64,000 bases of DNA, from NCBI GenBank assembly GCA_003415625.1, contig PYIU01000003.1, positions 6,138,001-6,202,000 on the forward strand. Direction: 5' to 3'. Source of the DNA: Aquanectria penicillioides. Its lineage: Eukaryota > Ascomycota > Sordariomycetes > Hypocreales > Nectriaceae. Below, in pieces: positions 45,723 to 56,709 of the stretch (positions are counted from its first letter, which is position 1; each line of letters opens with the position of its first letter). The position numbers were made by a program, and so were the translations under genes. Under the pieces are notes generated by a model. The model was not told the origin of the DNA. It saw only the letters and a list, made by a program, of their open reading frames with translations, and did not search any database.

Positions 45723-47527
45723 ATGGGTGTCCCCACTGACCCCGAACACAAGGGCGGAGATGTCCCTACCACCGAGGACACCGCCCCCGGCATTCTTCTC
45801 GACAGCAGCACTGTCGAGGCCAAGTACGGCCAGACTCAGCGTGGTCTGTCGCCTCGTCACGTCCAGCTCATGGCCATTGGAGGCTCCATTGGCACAGGTC
45901 TCTTCGTCGGTATTGGTGGCGTCCTGAACAAGGCCGGGCCTCTCTCTGTTGTTCTTGGCTACCTCATCTGGGGTATCTTCTTCGTCTGGCCCTGCAACTT
46001 GTGTGTCGCTGAGATGTGCTCCTACCTGCCTATCCGTGGTACCATCTTCGAGCTCGCTTCCCGTTTCGTCGACCCTGCTCTCGGTTTCTCTATGGGCTGG
46101 ACATACTTCTATGCTGGTGTAATGCTTGTTTGTGTCGAATACAGTGCTGTCGCGACTCTAATGCAATACTGGGTTCCCGACGTGAACCCTGCTGCCTGGG
46201 TCGCAATGGCCATGGTTATTTGCGTTCTCCTCAATGTTGTTGCTGTCAAGTAAGTCAAGAAACCCTCAAAGCTCTTGTAACAGAAGGCCGCGGATTCTAA
46301 CACAATTCCTTGTAGATGGTACGGAGAAGCCGAGTTCGTCATGGCCTCGCTCAAGGTCCTCCTCCTTTTCGGACTCCTCTTCATCACTCTCATCACCATG
46401 TGCGGTGGCAACCCTCAAAAGGATGCCTACGGATTTAGATACTGGGGCGATGGCCGCGCCATGCGTGCATACCACGGCGAGGGGGATGTTGGTCGATTTG
46501 CTGGCTGGTGGAAGGTCGTGCTCTATGCCGGTTTCACCATTGCTGGTCCCGATATGATCTCGCTGGCTTCCGGTGAAATCCAGAACCCCCGCCGAACCAT
46601 TCCCCGTGTCGCGAAGCTCATCTTCTACCGTCTCATCGGTTTCTACGTCCTGGGAGTTTTGGCTGTCGGTATCATCTGCGCCTCTGATGATAAGACTCTC
46701 GTGGGCGCTCTCGAGGAGGGTGCTTCTGGTGTCGCTGCTTCTCCCTGGGTTATTGGTATCTCCAACCTCGGCATTAGCGGTCTTCCTCACTTAATCAACT
46801 TCCTCATTCTTACTTCCGGTCTGTCTTGCGGAAACGCCTACCTGTACTCCGCTTCTCGAACTCTCTACGGTCTTGCTCGTGGTAAGTATTCACTGAAATC
46901 AAACATCCCCCAAGAACATTTTGCTGATGCCATTACCTTACAGATGGCCAAGCTCCTGCCTTCCTCATGAAGTGTAACAAGGCTGGTGTTCCCCTCTACG
47001 CCGTCGGTGTCGTCAGCTTGATTACCTGCATCACCTTCCTCGTCTCTGACACCAACTCCGTCACCGTCTTCTACTGGTTCGTCGACTTGACCACCACCGG
47101 TCTCATCGCCTCCTACACCATGATGCTGCTCGTTTTCGTCGGCTGGTACCGTGCTCGCGTTGCCCAGGGCCTCAACGTTGCTTCGCTCCACTACGCTGCT
47201 CCTTTCACCCCCTGGTCTGCCTACCTTGGACTTTTCCTCGGATGCTGCGCTCTCCTGTTCGTCGGCTTTGACAGCTTCAAGCCCTTCAAGGTCCAGTCTT
47301 TCATCACTGCCTACTTCTGCCTGCCCTACACCGTCATCCTCTTCATCGTCTGGAAGGTCATCAAGCGCACCAGCTTTGCCGACCCCGCCACCGCCGATCT
47401 TGTCAGCGGTAAGAAGGAGGTTGACGAGGAGTGCAAGCACTGGGAGGAGGGCGGCATCGAAGAGAACTGGAAGCGCGAGCTCGCGGCCATGTCCTTCTGG
47501 AGGCGCTGCTGGGAGAGGATGTGGTAA
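45723..47527 (+). CDS. Amino-acid permease, YAT/AAT family
   Basis: Plasma-membrane proton symporter of amino acids (PF00324). Exons 45723-46249, 46316-46881 and 46944-47527 give 558 aa, a standard size. A polar N-terminus of about 45 residues leads to RGLSPRHVQLMAIGGSIGTGLFVG, the diagnostic first helix motif. Other family blocks are AGWTYFY-like GWTYFYAGVMLVCVEYSA, GPDMISLASGEIQNPRRTIPR, SCGNAYLYSASRTLYGLA joined to RDGQAPAFL across intron 2, and about 12 hydrophobic helices. The C-terminus is charged and ends WRRCWERMW, unusually rich in Trp. Donors GTAAGT and acceptors TGTAG/ACAG are clean. Substrate range is not deducible; the closest yeast relatives by motif are general permeases such as Gap1 and Agp-type proteins. 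Confidence 0.93.
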
Positions 47528-50500
47528 TTTCAAATTTCTTAGACAAACTCCTATAGCCAGGATGATCATCGGATCTGTTCTGTATACACAAAGCTAGTAA
47601 ATATCAAACACTGTTCATATTATAAAGTTTATTGAGCCGCGGTTGATGATGATTCGGATGTATGGCGAACTCGAAAGACCTCTATTTGCCATTTGGTCGC
47701 TCAATCCTGATGTCTCACTTGGTCTCACATAAATCGTAATGCCATGGCTCAAACATATCCGCCTGCCTTGGGAAAATCCTAATAACTTACAAGTTGTTGG
47801 TTTAGGCTTCTTAGTGAACAACTCTTTAGGGGACCTCTTATATAGCACACGCAACGGTACAATACATAAACACACATTGTTGGCAGAAGCAAGAAAAAGC
47901 TAAATACTTGAAGGGGACCGATGATTCAGTAGACACATTTAAAGTATCATGACAAAGAAACGACTCTAGTTAAGTGAAAAAAAAAAACTTTGATAATCAT
48001 GATAAATTATTTGTATTTTATTCTTATGTTTGGTTCTTTATCTTCTTACTGTTTCTTCTTTCTAATGGACTTCACATCGGGAGGTGCTTTATGTATATCG
48101 ACAGTGCTGGTGAAGGTGAATGTGTGTGCTGGATAAGCGGTCCCCTGTGTTAGCTATCGGACATTTGACTCTTGAATCAATGGTTGAGAAGTGATGGAAC
48201 TTTAGATACTGAGTGATTGGGTAGACCTTTTTCTCATTTCCTATCAACTATTCTGACTCAATAGCTCATTGAGAAGCGGTACATGTTCTGTCTTGGACGT
48301 TGTGCGCTTTACAACGAAAGAAGTTGTGAAAGAAATTACACAAACGTTCACTTGAAGATTTGAATACAGTGTTTGGTTTCTCACTGCCTGTACAAACATA
48401 ATCACTAAGACCCATACTAAGTCCAGGGACCTTGAAACGCAATCGACAACTCGGAAAGGAAGGCTGGGGTTCACGATTTGAGAATGCAACGTCACGACAT
48501 TGCCCGATCAGTATAGATAACCAGGGGCTGTATCCTGTTGCAACCCTCTGGCTACCCCGGGCAGGCGATGATATCCTCAAAATAGCACATACAAGGGCGT
48601 TTTGAAACAAGGGGGATATAGAAGTTGTGATCGTGGGGAGATCAAAACGGGAGGACCGACGGGAGCGGACATACCGATGGAATGTTCAACAACAAAACAG
48701 CGGCGGGTGTAAATTGAAGGATTCGGGTCTAAGTCATCTCGGGTGCGGAGCATGGAGCATGGAGCACGGGGAGAGCAGCGGGCATACCACAAGTATCAGG
48801 ATCGCTAGACATGGCCACAGCTTGGCATCAAATGAAGGATGACGCGGCTTTTTCGGCATATCGCAAACGCTCCGTAGAACAAAAACGTAGCTGGCGTTTG
48901 ACTTCGGCATGGGGTATAAAAAAAAAAAAAAGGGCCAAGCCCAGAAAATGGCTCTCGTTGCGGGAACGGAACTCGCCGAACAAGGCGGGGACAGGTGCAG
49001 AAAATTGAATGATACGATGCCAGTAAGAAAATATGCGCAATGCACTCATTTGGGCAGTTGATTTGGGTTGCGTTTGCAACGACACGGGGTTGCGTTCTCC
49101 ATCAAGCTACTGCTGTGGTGAGCATGGGTTGCTTGGGTGTCAGTGCAGAAGTGGGAAACGGGGTCATAATTCCTGGGTCCTCCCTCTTTTCAATTTTGTT
49201 TTTAGGGGAAGGGGTGTGTAAAGTTTTCTTGTTTTTTCAAAGCCGTGATGTCAGCCACAGACGTGCGGTTGAAGAAGATGGGGTAGCATCATGATGTGGT
49301 TTCTATCTCAAAGTGGCAGTGACAAAAGGAAGGAAACCCAAGAAGAAAAAGAAGAAGAAGAAGCAAAGTGCCACCGTTTTATTGCGTTGCTGCCCGATGT
49401 TGCCTGCATTTGATGATGGTGCGAAGTTGGAGAGAAAGTTTGTGATGCATCGGTTTTTTTTTTTTTTTTCTAACTTAAATGCGGCATGTGAAGCGAGCAA
49501 AAGTGAGGCTCAAAAGAAATTATGAAGAAATCGCTGATGCGGGTTATCAGGCGAAGTCCTGCATCTGTGCTAATGTCTCGAAAAAATGGAATTGAGCAGT
49601 CATCTTTAGGCGCCACATGAGGAATCTAACAATTGCCATGTCGGCTGATGTCGCTTCTTTTGCAAGTCCCTCATCGACCGACTCATTTCGTCCATGGATC
49701 CATTCCATGGCCGGATTGGGAACGAACGAGCGTTGGTGCTGTGCTACAAACGGCAGTGCAGAAGGCTGCGGTGGCGGGCCAGAAGCTGACACTGACGCTT
49801 GACTTACCCTGACGGCTGCGTTCGTCGTTGCTTTTTATCGTTGTAGAAACCGCTCGGACGTGATGTGACGTGATGTGCCCTGGAGAAAATGACGTGCTGC
49901 CAACTGGGTCGAGGCATCGAAACGGGGCGAATCTTCCAAGATGGGACATGGGGACATGGGGGTGTGTGTGCTTGCCAGCACTAGACAGAACGGCATTGTG
50001 AAGGGCAATTGTTCGAATTGCTCCGTTGGCGAAAGTCACGTCCTTCTCACAACGGTTGAATGGTTGCCTTCATCGTAATCGTACGAGCGGAAAATGACGA
50101 GGAGCCAGCTACCGAGTCATTTGTCATTTCCGATTCATCGGGATTTTGGGCCATGATTGATTCGCTTATAGGTACAGTAGCATTGGGCATCCTAGCTGCC
50201 GGGTACGAGAAACGTACGGAGTGCTGTAAGAGACTATCGGTATCTAGCCCTGTGCCTGAGTCGTTGGAAAAGAGACTGCGGCATGGGTTCGCATTGACAG
50301 AGTCCAGAACTAGACAGGGCCTCCAAAGGTCCGTCAAGATCATCCATCTATAGCAGGGCAAAAAAGCAGTCGCCCAAGATGAACATGCCTAGACATGGGG
50401 ATCCAGCCAGATGTCGGTGAGGGAGGCCGATCGCACTCTATAGACCCCTGGAGAGCCCGTATCCTCCCTCCCCCCCCCTTCCATCCTCCAAAGGCCTAGC

Positions 50501-53500
50501 AGGAACGTGGCCACGGGGGCCCTACACAGTAAAGACTGCGTTATCAGTCCAAGCTGGGGCTTGTCATCCTGACCCCTTGGACACAGCACAGCGGCTCCGG
50601 GGGAAGCAAATGGTCGACAAGGCAGGGAATAACAAGAGCCGGCCGTTGGAGGCGGCAAGGCCTCTCACGACGGAGTCATGTCAGAAGGTTGGGCCGGCGA
50701 TCTCATCTCACGAGTTGAATGGCTGGAGATGAAGCTCGTGATGGGCCATGTGAACTATAGACCGTCGTCACCGCCGGGAAATTTCCGGGGGCATGGCACA
50801 CCCATGAGCCATCAGCCAGGCCAGGGGCAGGCGAGTCATGCGCTCGGACTGGGGCGGGTGCTGAGCAGAAAATAGTGCCCTCTGGCATGAATAAGTCAAC
50901 GCCTCGTGGATTGGCAAGAAATGGATTGAGAGGCAAGGCTGGCGCCATTTGCTCGAAGTGGGTAGCTTTGTTGGCTGTCACCTTCTAGTGAATTCCCTAA
51001 CCTTTTCTTTGGCAGATGATGCGACTGTGCCTCTGCGAGTCCAAAACAAACCGGGATCGCCGCCGCCTGTGTGACGACGCAGGGTGCGTTCAAGCTCCTC
51101 CTGGCGCCGTTGGCGGGAGCCCGTTTCTTCTGGCCGCTCATCTAGTTTTGCCCTCCTAGGTTTGGCCTGATGCCCAGAGCAGTTGGTCTTGGTCTTGGAC
51201 CAAACTGAGCGCCAAAGCTGCCAAGGACACTGGAAAATGGTGCGAGAGCCATGCCCTTACCAGGGCGGCTCCAACGTTTGGTTCGAGCTGGTCAGCCTCC
51301 TTTCATGCTGATAGAGGCCGAAATTAGAAGAATCAGCAGAGTGTATGCCTGCGTCAACGTCGGATCCGGAGCTCAAGAATCGCTGGCTGGCTGGCACCAT
51401 GACATGACATCGAAAGAGGATCAAACATGAACTTCAAGACCTCACCGGCCGGAGAAGTCGAACCCAGGCAACAGATGATGAAGCAAGCCACCGCAAGCAT
51501 CTCCCAAATCAACACATCTAGACTTACACTACACCTGCAGCATCGTTCGGCAGCATGATATGGCGCAGCTGCACCGTACAGACCATTGCAGTGCAGCACG
51601 ACACGGTACCACAACGTTGCCGAATTGAATCTGGGGAAGAGAGACGAACACTTGGGGGGGGGGGGAGTGCAGTGCGTTCCCGGATACCTGTAGCGTTGAT
51701 TCGAAGACGAAGCCGGCGCTTTCGGATAGAGTGTTTATGGTGGTTGGCTGTTAGTGACGGGGAACACACGGATGCCACGTTTCCTCCCTTCTATCTCTTA
51801 GCTTGAGACTTGGTCCCGCGTCTGCTTCGGATGTGCTCGCCATGGCCTCACATTGAAGTCCCTTAAGGCACATTAGCTTGCATTGGTGTATTGCAAGCTG
51901 CGAGGCTGAGATGAGAAGGAGGGAGGGGAAGCAAAGGAGACGTGCCGTGCCGCGTCTGGAAAGACGCACGGCTCGCCAACAGTCCAAAGTCTTGGAACGA
52001 GTGCATCACCACAAAAGCACCAAGATCCTCCTAGTTTCCACTTCTTCCTTCTGCAGATCTCTAGAAGATGGAAGCCCTGGAAACCTGGAAAGAAGCCCAC
52101 AAGCTGCAGAAAATTGTGGGTTCTCGGACAGATACCTGAATGTTGAAACCTTACATGTGAGCCCGTAGCGCCTTGTTGCAAGTCTGTGCACATACGCCCG
52201 AAACCCACCATCAACGGGATTCAGACCAAGACATTCGACTGCTATCTATGTAGGCGGCCTCTTTCGTGTCTCAATTCCGTCCCGTGGTTGATCTGCAACC
52301 TGCCAGCCGTGTCTGGGCGAAAATCACCGGTCATCCACCATGGAGTTAGTACAGATGTTTTTGGCTGTGCCGGCGCCATGGAGGCTTTGCCGCTTCGAAT
52401 TGATTATGACGACGATGGTAATGGAGGTGGGATCGGATTGGTCTGAATTGGGCTAGGTATCCATGAGGAGATCACTCCAACAGCGACCAGAGTGCCGGTT
52501 CAATCCGCTGTTTGCCATATATTAAATGCGAACTAATTAATGTGTAGTAGAGGCCCATAGAAGGCGGCCCATCATGAGCTTACAAGCTGCCACATTGCAG
52601 AACGATGACACGGGCGGCTGGTACGTAATTAGATCATCGGGGCCGGGCTGCTCGCCGGGCACGGCGGACAACGAACCTCCGTCTTCATCGCTCCCCTCTG
52701 CTGCGACGTGGACACGAGGGGGCCTTGACAGGCAAGGAGGAAAAGGAGCCTTGCCAAGGGCTGCCCGGGCCTCATCTGCATACCATGATCATGGCATTCG
52801 AGCATGGCGGGCAAGGGTCGGCCAAAACCACCACTAAAGAAAAACGATCAAAGGAGGGCCTTCCATGGCCGCTTCCAGGGAGAACACCCCTCCCATGGCC
52901 GTCATCTAGCATCCACCGTCCAGGATTTCGTTGGCCGTCGCCGTGCAAGCCCCTCCAGCCACCGTACCGCCCGCCTCAGGTCGCGCCCGGGGTCGACGAT
53001 GTAAGGGGTCATGCCTGACTGGACAAGATTTTGGGGGCATATGGTCCATATGGCCTTGTCCGGGAGCTACGATGTGATGAAATGCTGGCTTCCCCACTTG
53101 GGGGTTCGAAATGGACTGGCAGCCTAGCCCTGATAGGATTGCGTTTGTGAGTTCAGTGAGGTGACGGCCTCTTAGCTTTGGATTCAGCTCCGCTGGACCT
53201 GGCTGGGGCGGCAAGATTCACGTTGGGGGACGCAATTGCCATGCCATGAAGCCAAGTCTTTGTCAGAAGCAAGTTGATTTGGTTCCTGGCCCACCTGGCG
53301 CTCCTAGCCGGGGGGTTGGCCAGCTGAGTACCTACTATGTAGGAGAGGCTTGGGATGGAGGGGATCGTCGACGCCAGATCTCGAGCAGAAGCAACGACAT
53401 TTCCACCGGTGGACCCCTGCACTCGGACGGTTTGTGAGTTTCTGTAGCTCCGGGGATTTGACTTTCTTTCTTTTTCCTTTCTTTTCTTTTTGCCCTGCCA

Positions 53501-53894
53501 CCGACCGTCTTACCGTAGGCGATCACTGGAGGATCGTAGAAAAAAAAAAAGGGCCTCCGGGGGGTCCATCCCGACGACCACCACCATACCCATTCCATGT
53601 AGACATGGAGAAGATGGCTCGAGAGCCTCCGCCCAAAAAATACGGAAGTGTCCACTCCGGCGCTCGACCGCGTGTGAAGGAGGGCACTTGTCAGGACCCG
53701 GGATGTTTAGTAGTGCATATGCTATGCGTTCAAAGAAAGAGAGGGCAATTTACCAAGCCCGGTAGTGCACACGATGCAAGTACACAGACCCCTTGGTGGT
53801 TATCTCCTGAGCGTCCTGCTCCGTACATATCCGGAGGTATGTAGGTAGGTACGTAATAGTAAATTTATTAGTATGAGTAGTAGTAGCAGCAGTG

Positions 53895-53930
53895 CCTACC
53901 TACCTACCTACCTACCTACCTACCTAGGTA
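53895..53930 (+). repeat. (CCTA)8 microsatellite ending in TACCTAGGTA palindrome
   Basis: Eight tandem CCTA units finish in the palindrome TACCTAGGTA (53921-53930). A complementary GTAGGTAGGTA lies about 60 bases upstream near 53840, so the region could fold into a hairpin. Confidence 0.85.
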
Positions 53931-54741
53931 GACAGCGTCCATGGCATTTGGTTGTCTCTTCAGCAGTCCTCAGCGCCCTGCAAGGGGAGAGAGCGATATT
54001 GTCCGCCCGCAGGGGCCGATCTTTGGGGTGAGAGTAGAAAAAAGCCACCGAAGTGGGACTTGGGAAAGGGTCCGCATTGGGATTTGCCCCCCCGTTCGCC
54101 GTCTCGGGCCCCCCCTGGTGGATTGAGCCACACTGGACCAGTTGACCCCGGCTCAACCACCACTTCCACCGGTCATGACCAGCATTCGGCAGAGAGACTA
54201 ACCAGCTAACCTGTTGCGTGTGATCCCAATATCCCTGTCGGTTCCCTGGTGTCGCCCACCGGAAAGGATGACGAGGGTGGTGGAAGGTTCAAAGAGCGAA
54301 AGGAGGAGAGGGGACGGAACAATGATGACAGAATAGGGCCATGAGCCCGCAGGGCCAGAGGCGGCGGGCGATCGGATGCCGGGATATTTGCTGATTCCCG
54401 TCCGCCTGACACTCAAATTATCGCGGGCAGTGTCCCAACCGAGCATGACGAGATATTCAATCGGTCGGCCAATCCACGAATCAGATTTGTCAACGGCCTG
54501 CGCCTGTGCCTGCTGCGCGGGAGAGATCGAATGGCCATCGAATCTTCTGCTGCAAGGTACGGATACTACCCTCGCTCTATTCCATCGGCTTTGGCGCCAA
54601 CCAGTGCTCTGGCGTATTAGTGACATACTTGAACGCTGTGGCAGTGGGTGAGATGAGCAGCCAAAGTAAATTACACCGACATTCTGACCTACATACCTGT
54701 GTGTAATGTACTCCATCCTGCACTCACCGTCGGCAGATGCT

Positions 54742-54751
54742 TACCTAGGTA
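54742..54751. repeat. TACCTAGGTA palindrome
   Basis: Perfect 10-base palindrome, also present at 6314-6323 and 53921-53930. Confidence 0.7.
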
Positions 54752-54768
54752 GGTAAGATAATAGATAC

Positions 54769-54788
54769 TGCATGCATGCATGCATGCG
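54769..54788 (+). repeat. (TGCA)n microsatellite
   Basis: TGCATGCATGCATGCATGC, almost five perfect units, followed by GCGCAT. Confidence 0.8.
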
Positions 54789-55557
54789 CGCATACACCTG
54801 CGGTAGTCTGTCAACTAATTGCTACTATGTAGTGTGTTGTCATTGACGTTGTCGTTGTCGTGTCCATTGCAATTGCAATGGGAATCCCTGCGGCGTTCAA
54901 CATCGCCCAGCCCTGTTGGACACCGCCAATTCCCTCCCAGCTTCCTTCACGCGCTCAGATGGGCACTGTTTGATACCCGAATCCTCCTCCGTTCATCTAC
55001 CACAGTTGCTCCCAGGCCAGACTGGTGACCGCGCGCCAGTTTTCCAGTTTTCCAGTTTTCTTTTTCCGTGACGCAAGTTAGCCTTTGGAACCAAGACAAA
55101 CCGCCCCGGCACGCGTTCCTGATATTTCTTTACCGCCACCCGAGAGGAGCCATGTTCCAGGCTTCCTTTCCCCCTCCCCAGTTTCCCCTCCACCCCCGGA
55201 AGGCGAGAGAGGAAGCGGGCGACATACAGAATACGTGATACATAGTCAGACGCCGCAGATGGAGCGCTCGGTCTGGCCATGCTTGCTTTGCTGCAGAGAA
55301 CAACAGTAGAAGCGTACGGCTCATGCAGACGCTCAGACTGGCGCCTGAAAGCTCAATCACATCAGCCATGAGCATGAGCATGGCCATACTTGGCCGCACT
55401 CCTCAGTCGATCATCCCCAGCCCGCTGCCAACGGGGGGCTCGGCTAGATCTCATTTGCTTCCTCTCGCGTGCAGGTGGATAGCTCCAATGCTAGCCTGAT
55501 CGCTCGGCAGGATTGGCAGATTGCGACTAGGGTAATTTAGACCTTGTCCTCCTGGGC

Positions 55558-55612
55558 CCCCCTTGGGCCTTGGGTCCCCTTGGGTCCTCTTGGTCCTCTT
55601 GGTCCCCTTGGC
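55558..55612 (+). repeat. Degenerate CCTTGGGTC tandem repeat
   Basis: About five imperfect copies of a 9-base CCTTGGGTC/CTCTTGGTC unit. No coding potential attributed. Confidence 0.6.
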
Positions 55613-56709
55613 CGCCCCCTCTTGGGGCGCCCCCAGGTCTTGCAGTGTGGAGCACCGAGCCCACGCCCGCCGGAACACGCTCTTGAGGACTGTCTACTTA
55701 CGACGTATTGGTGCAACTAGCCCCAGGTAGCCTCAAGCCCCAAGCCCCAAGCCCCCAATCCCAATCCCCCCAAGCACGCCCGCCAAACGCCTGTGCTGGA
55801 GGGAATCCTGTGCTACGTAGCTAGACTGGGCCAGCCAACCCTGGCCTTCCCTGGAGGGAGGGCCCTGGGGTGAACGAGGTGGATGATGTGGGCGTCGTGG
55901 GCGTGTGAGCTGGTGCGTGGGCGTGCAGTTGTGGACGCTCCGCCAGGTGTGTGCTGGCTTCGCCTGGCCCAAGAAAAGCCTCCATCCTCCATGCCGTATT
56001 ACATTTTCCCTTTTAACTACGTCTACCCGCCTCCGCCTCCAACCTCCCTTCGGCCCTGGCCTGAATATTTCCTTTTCCTCCCCTCTCTCGCCTCCCCGTG
56101 GCAGCGGCCATCCGCCCAGCGTTGTCGACAAACAGGAACCGGAGGACCCAAGCCTAGATCAGAATCAGAACACCCAAGCCCACCCAAGACAGTCAGACCA
56201 AACTCCCGGGGGCAGTCTAGACGATCGACGAACATCGAATTGGGCTCGCGCTCGAATATGGCACACCCGTAGATTGGCCAATCTCTAGACCTTTGGAAAG
56301 ACAGCGCCGTGCAATCTTTCCAACCTCACCCAACCTTTTTTCCCCATAACATACAAACCCTTTTACTCTTCTCTCCCCTGGACCTCACCATCCCGCTTTT
56401 GTTCGATCATAAGAGCACCCGCTCTTGTTTCACCCAGCGTGCCTTCTCTCCCGACCAAGAGGGGTATTCTGTGGACCATCCGCAGAAGCGACCGTTCCCG
56501 CCCGCATCTGACTGCATCGCTGCATTGTTGCACATGTCGTTCCCCGCCTCTCCTTTTCCTGTGTGCTGACGGTAGCAAATTCCCGAGGGGAATCCTTTTT
56601 ATTGTGTGAATAGCCTGATCTGGGAAAAGGGAAGATCAGCAGGCTAAAAGTAAGGAAGGAGGGAGCAGAAGCATAACACGGAGAGGTGAAAGGTACCAAA
56701 GCCGGCAAA

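Larger units (their letters stand above)
47528..56709. other. 9.2 kb gene-poor stretch with microsatellites
   Basis: No ORF here shows a family match, a convincing start context or splice-linked partners. Homopolymers (A, T, G11 near 51655), tetranucleotide repeats at 53895-53926 and 54769-54788, and a degenerate CCTTGGGTC tandem at about 55558-55612 are visible. The final 400 bases are CT-rich and likely form the promoter and leader of the gene at 56710. A lineage-specific small gene or long noncoding RNA cannot be excluded. Confidence 0.45.

Noticed and set aside
54198..54716. 172-codon minus-strand frame in the gene-poor stretch
   Set aside because: Starts inside a microsatellite-rich area, matches nothing recognisable and is overlapped by equally long frames on the other strand.
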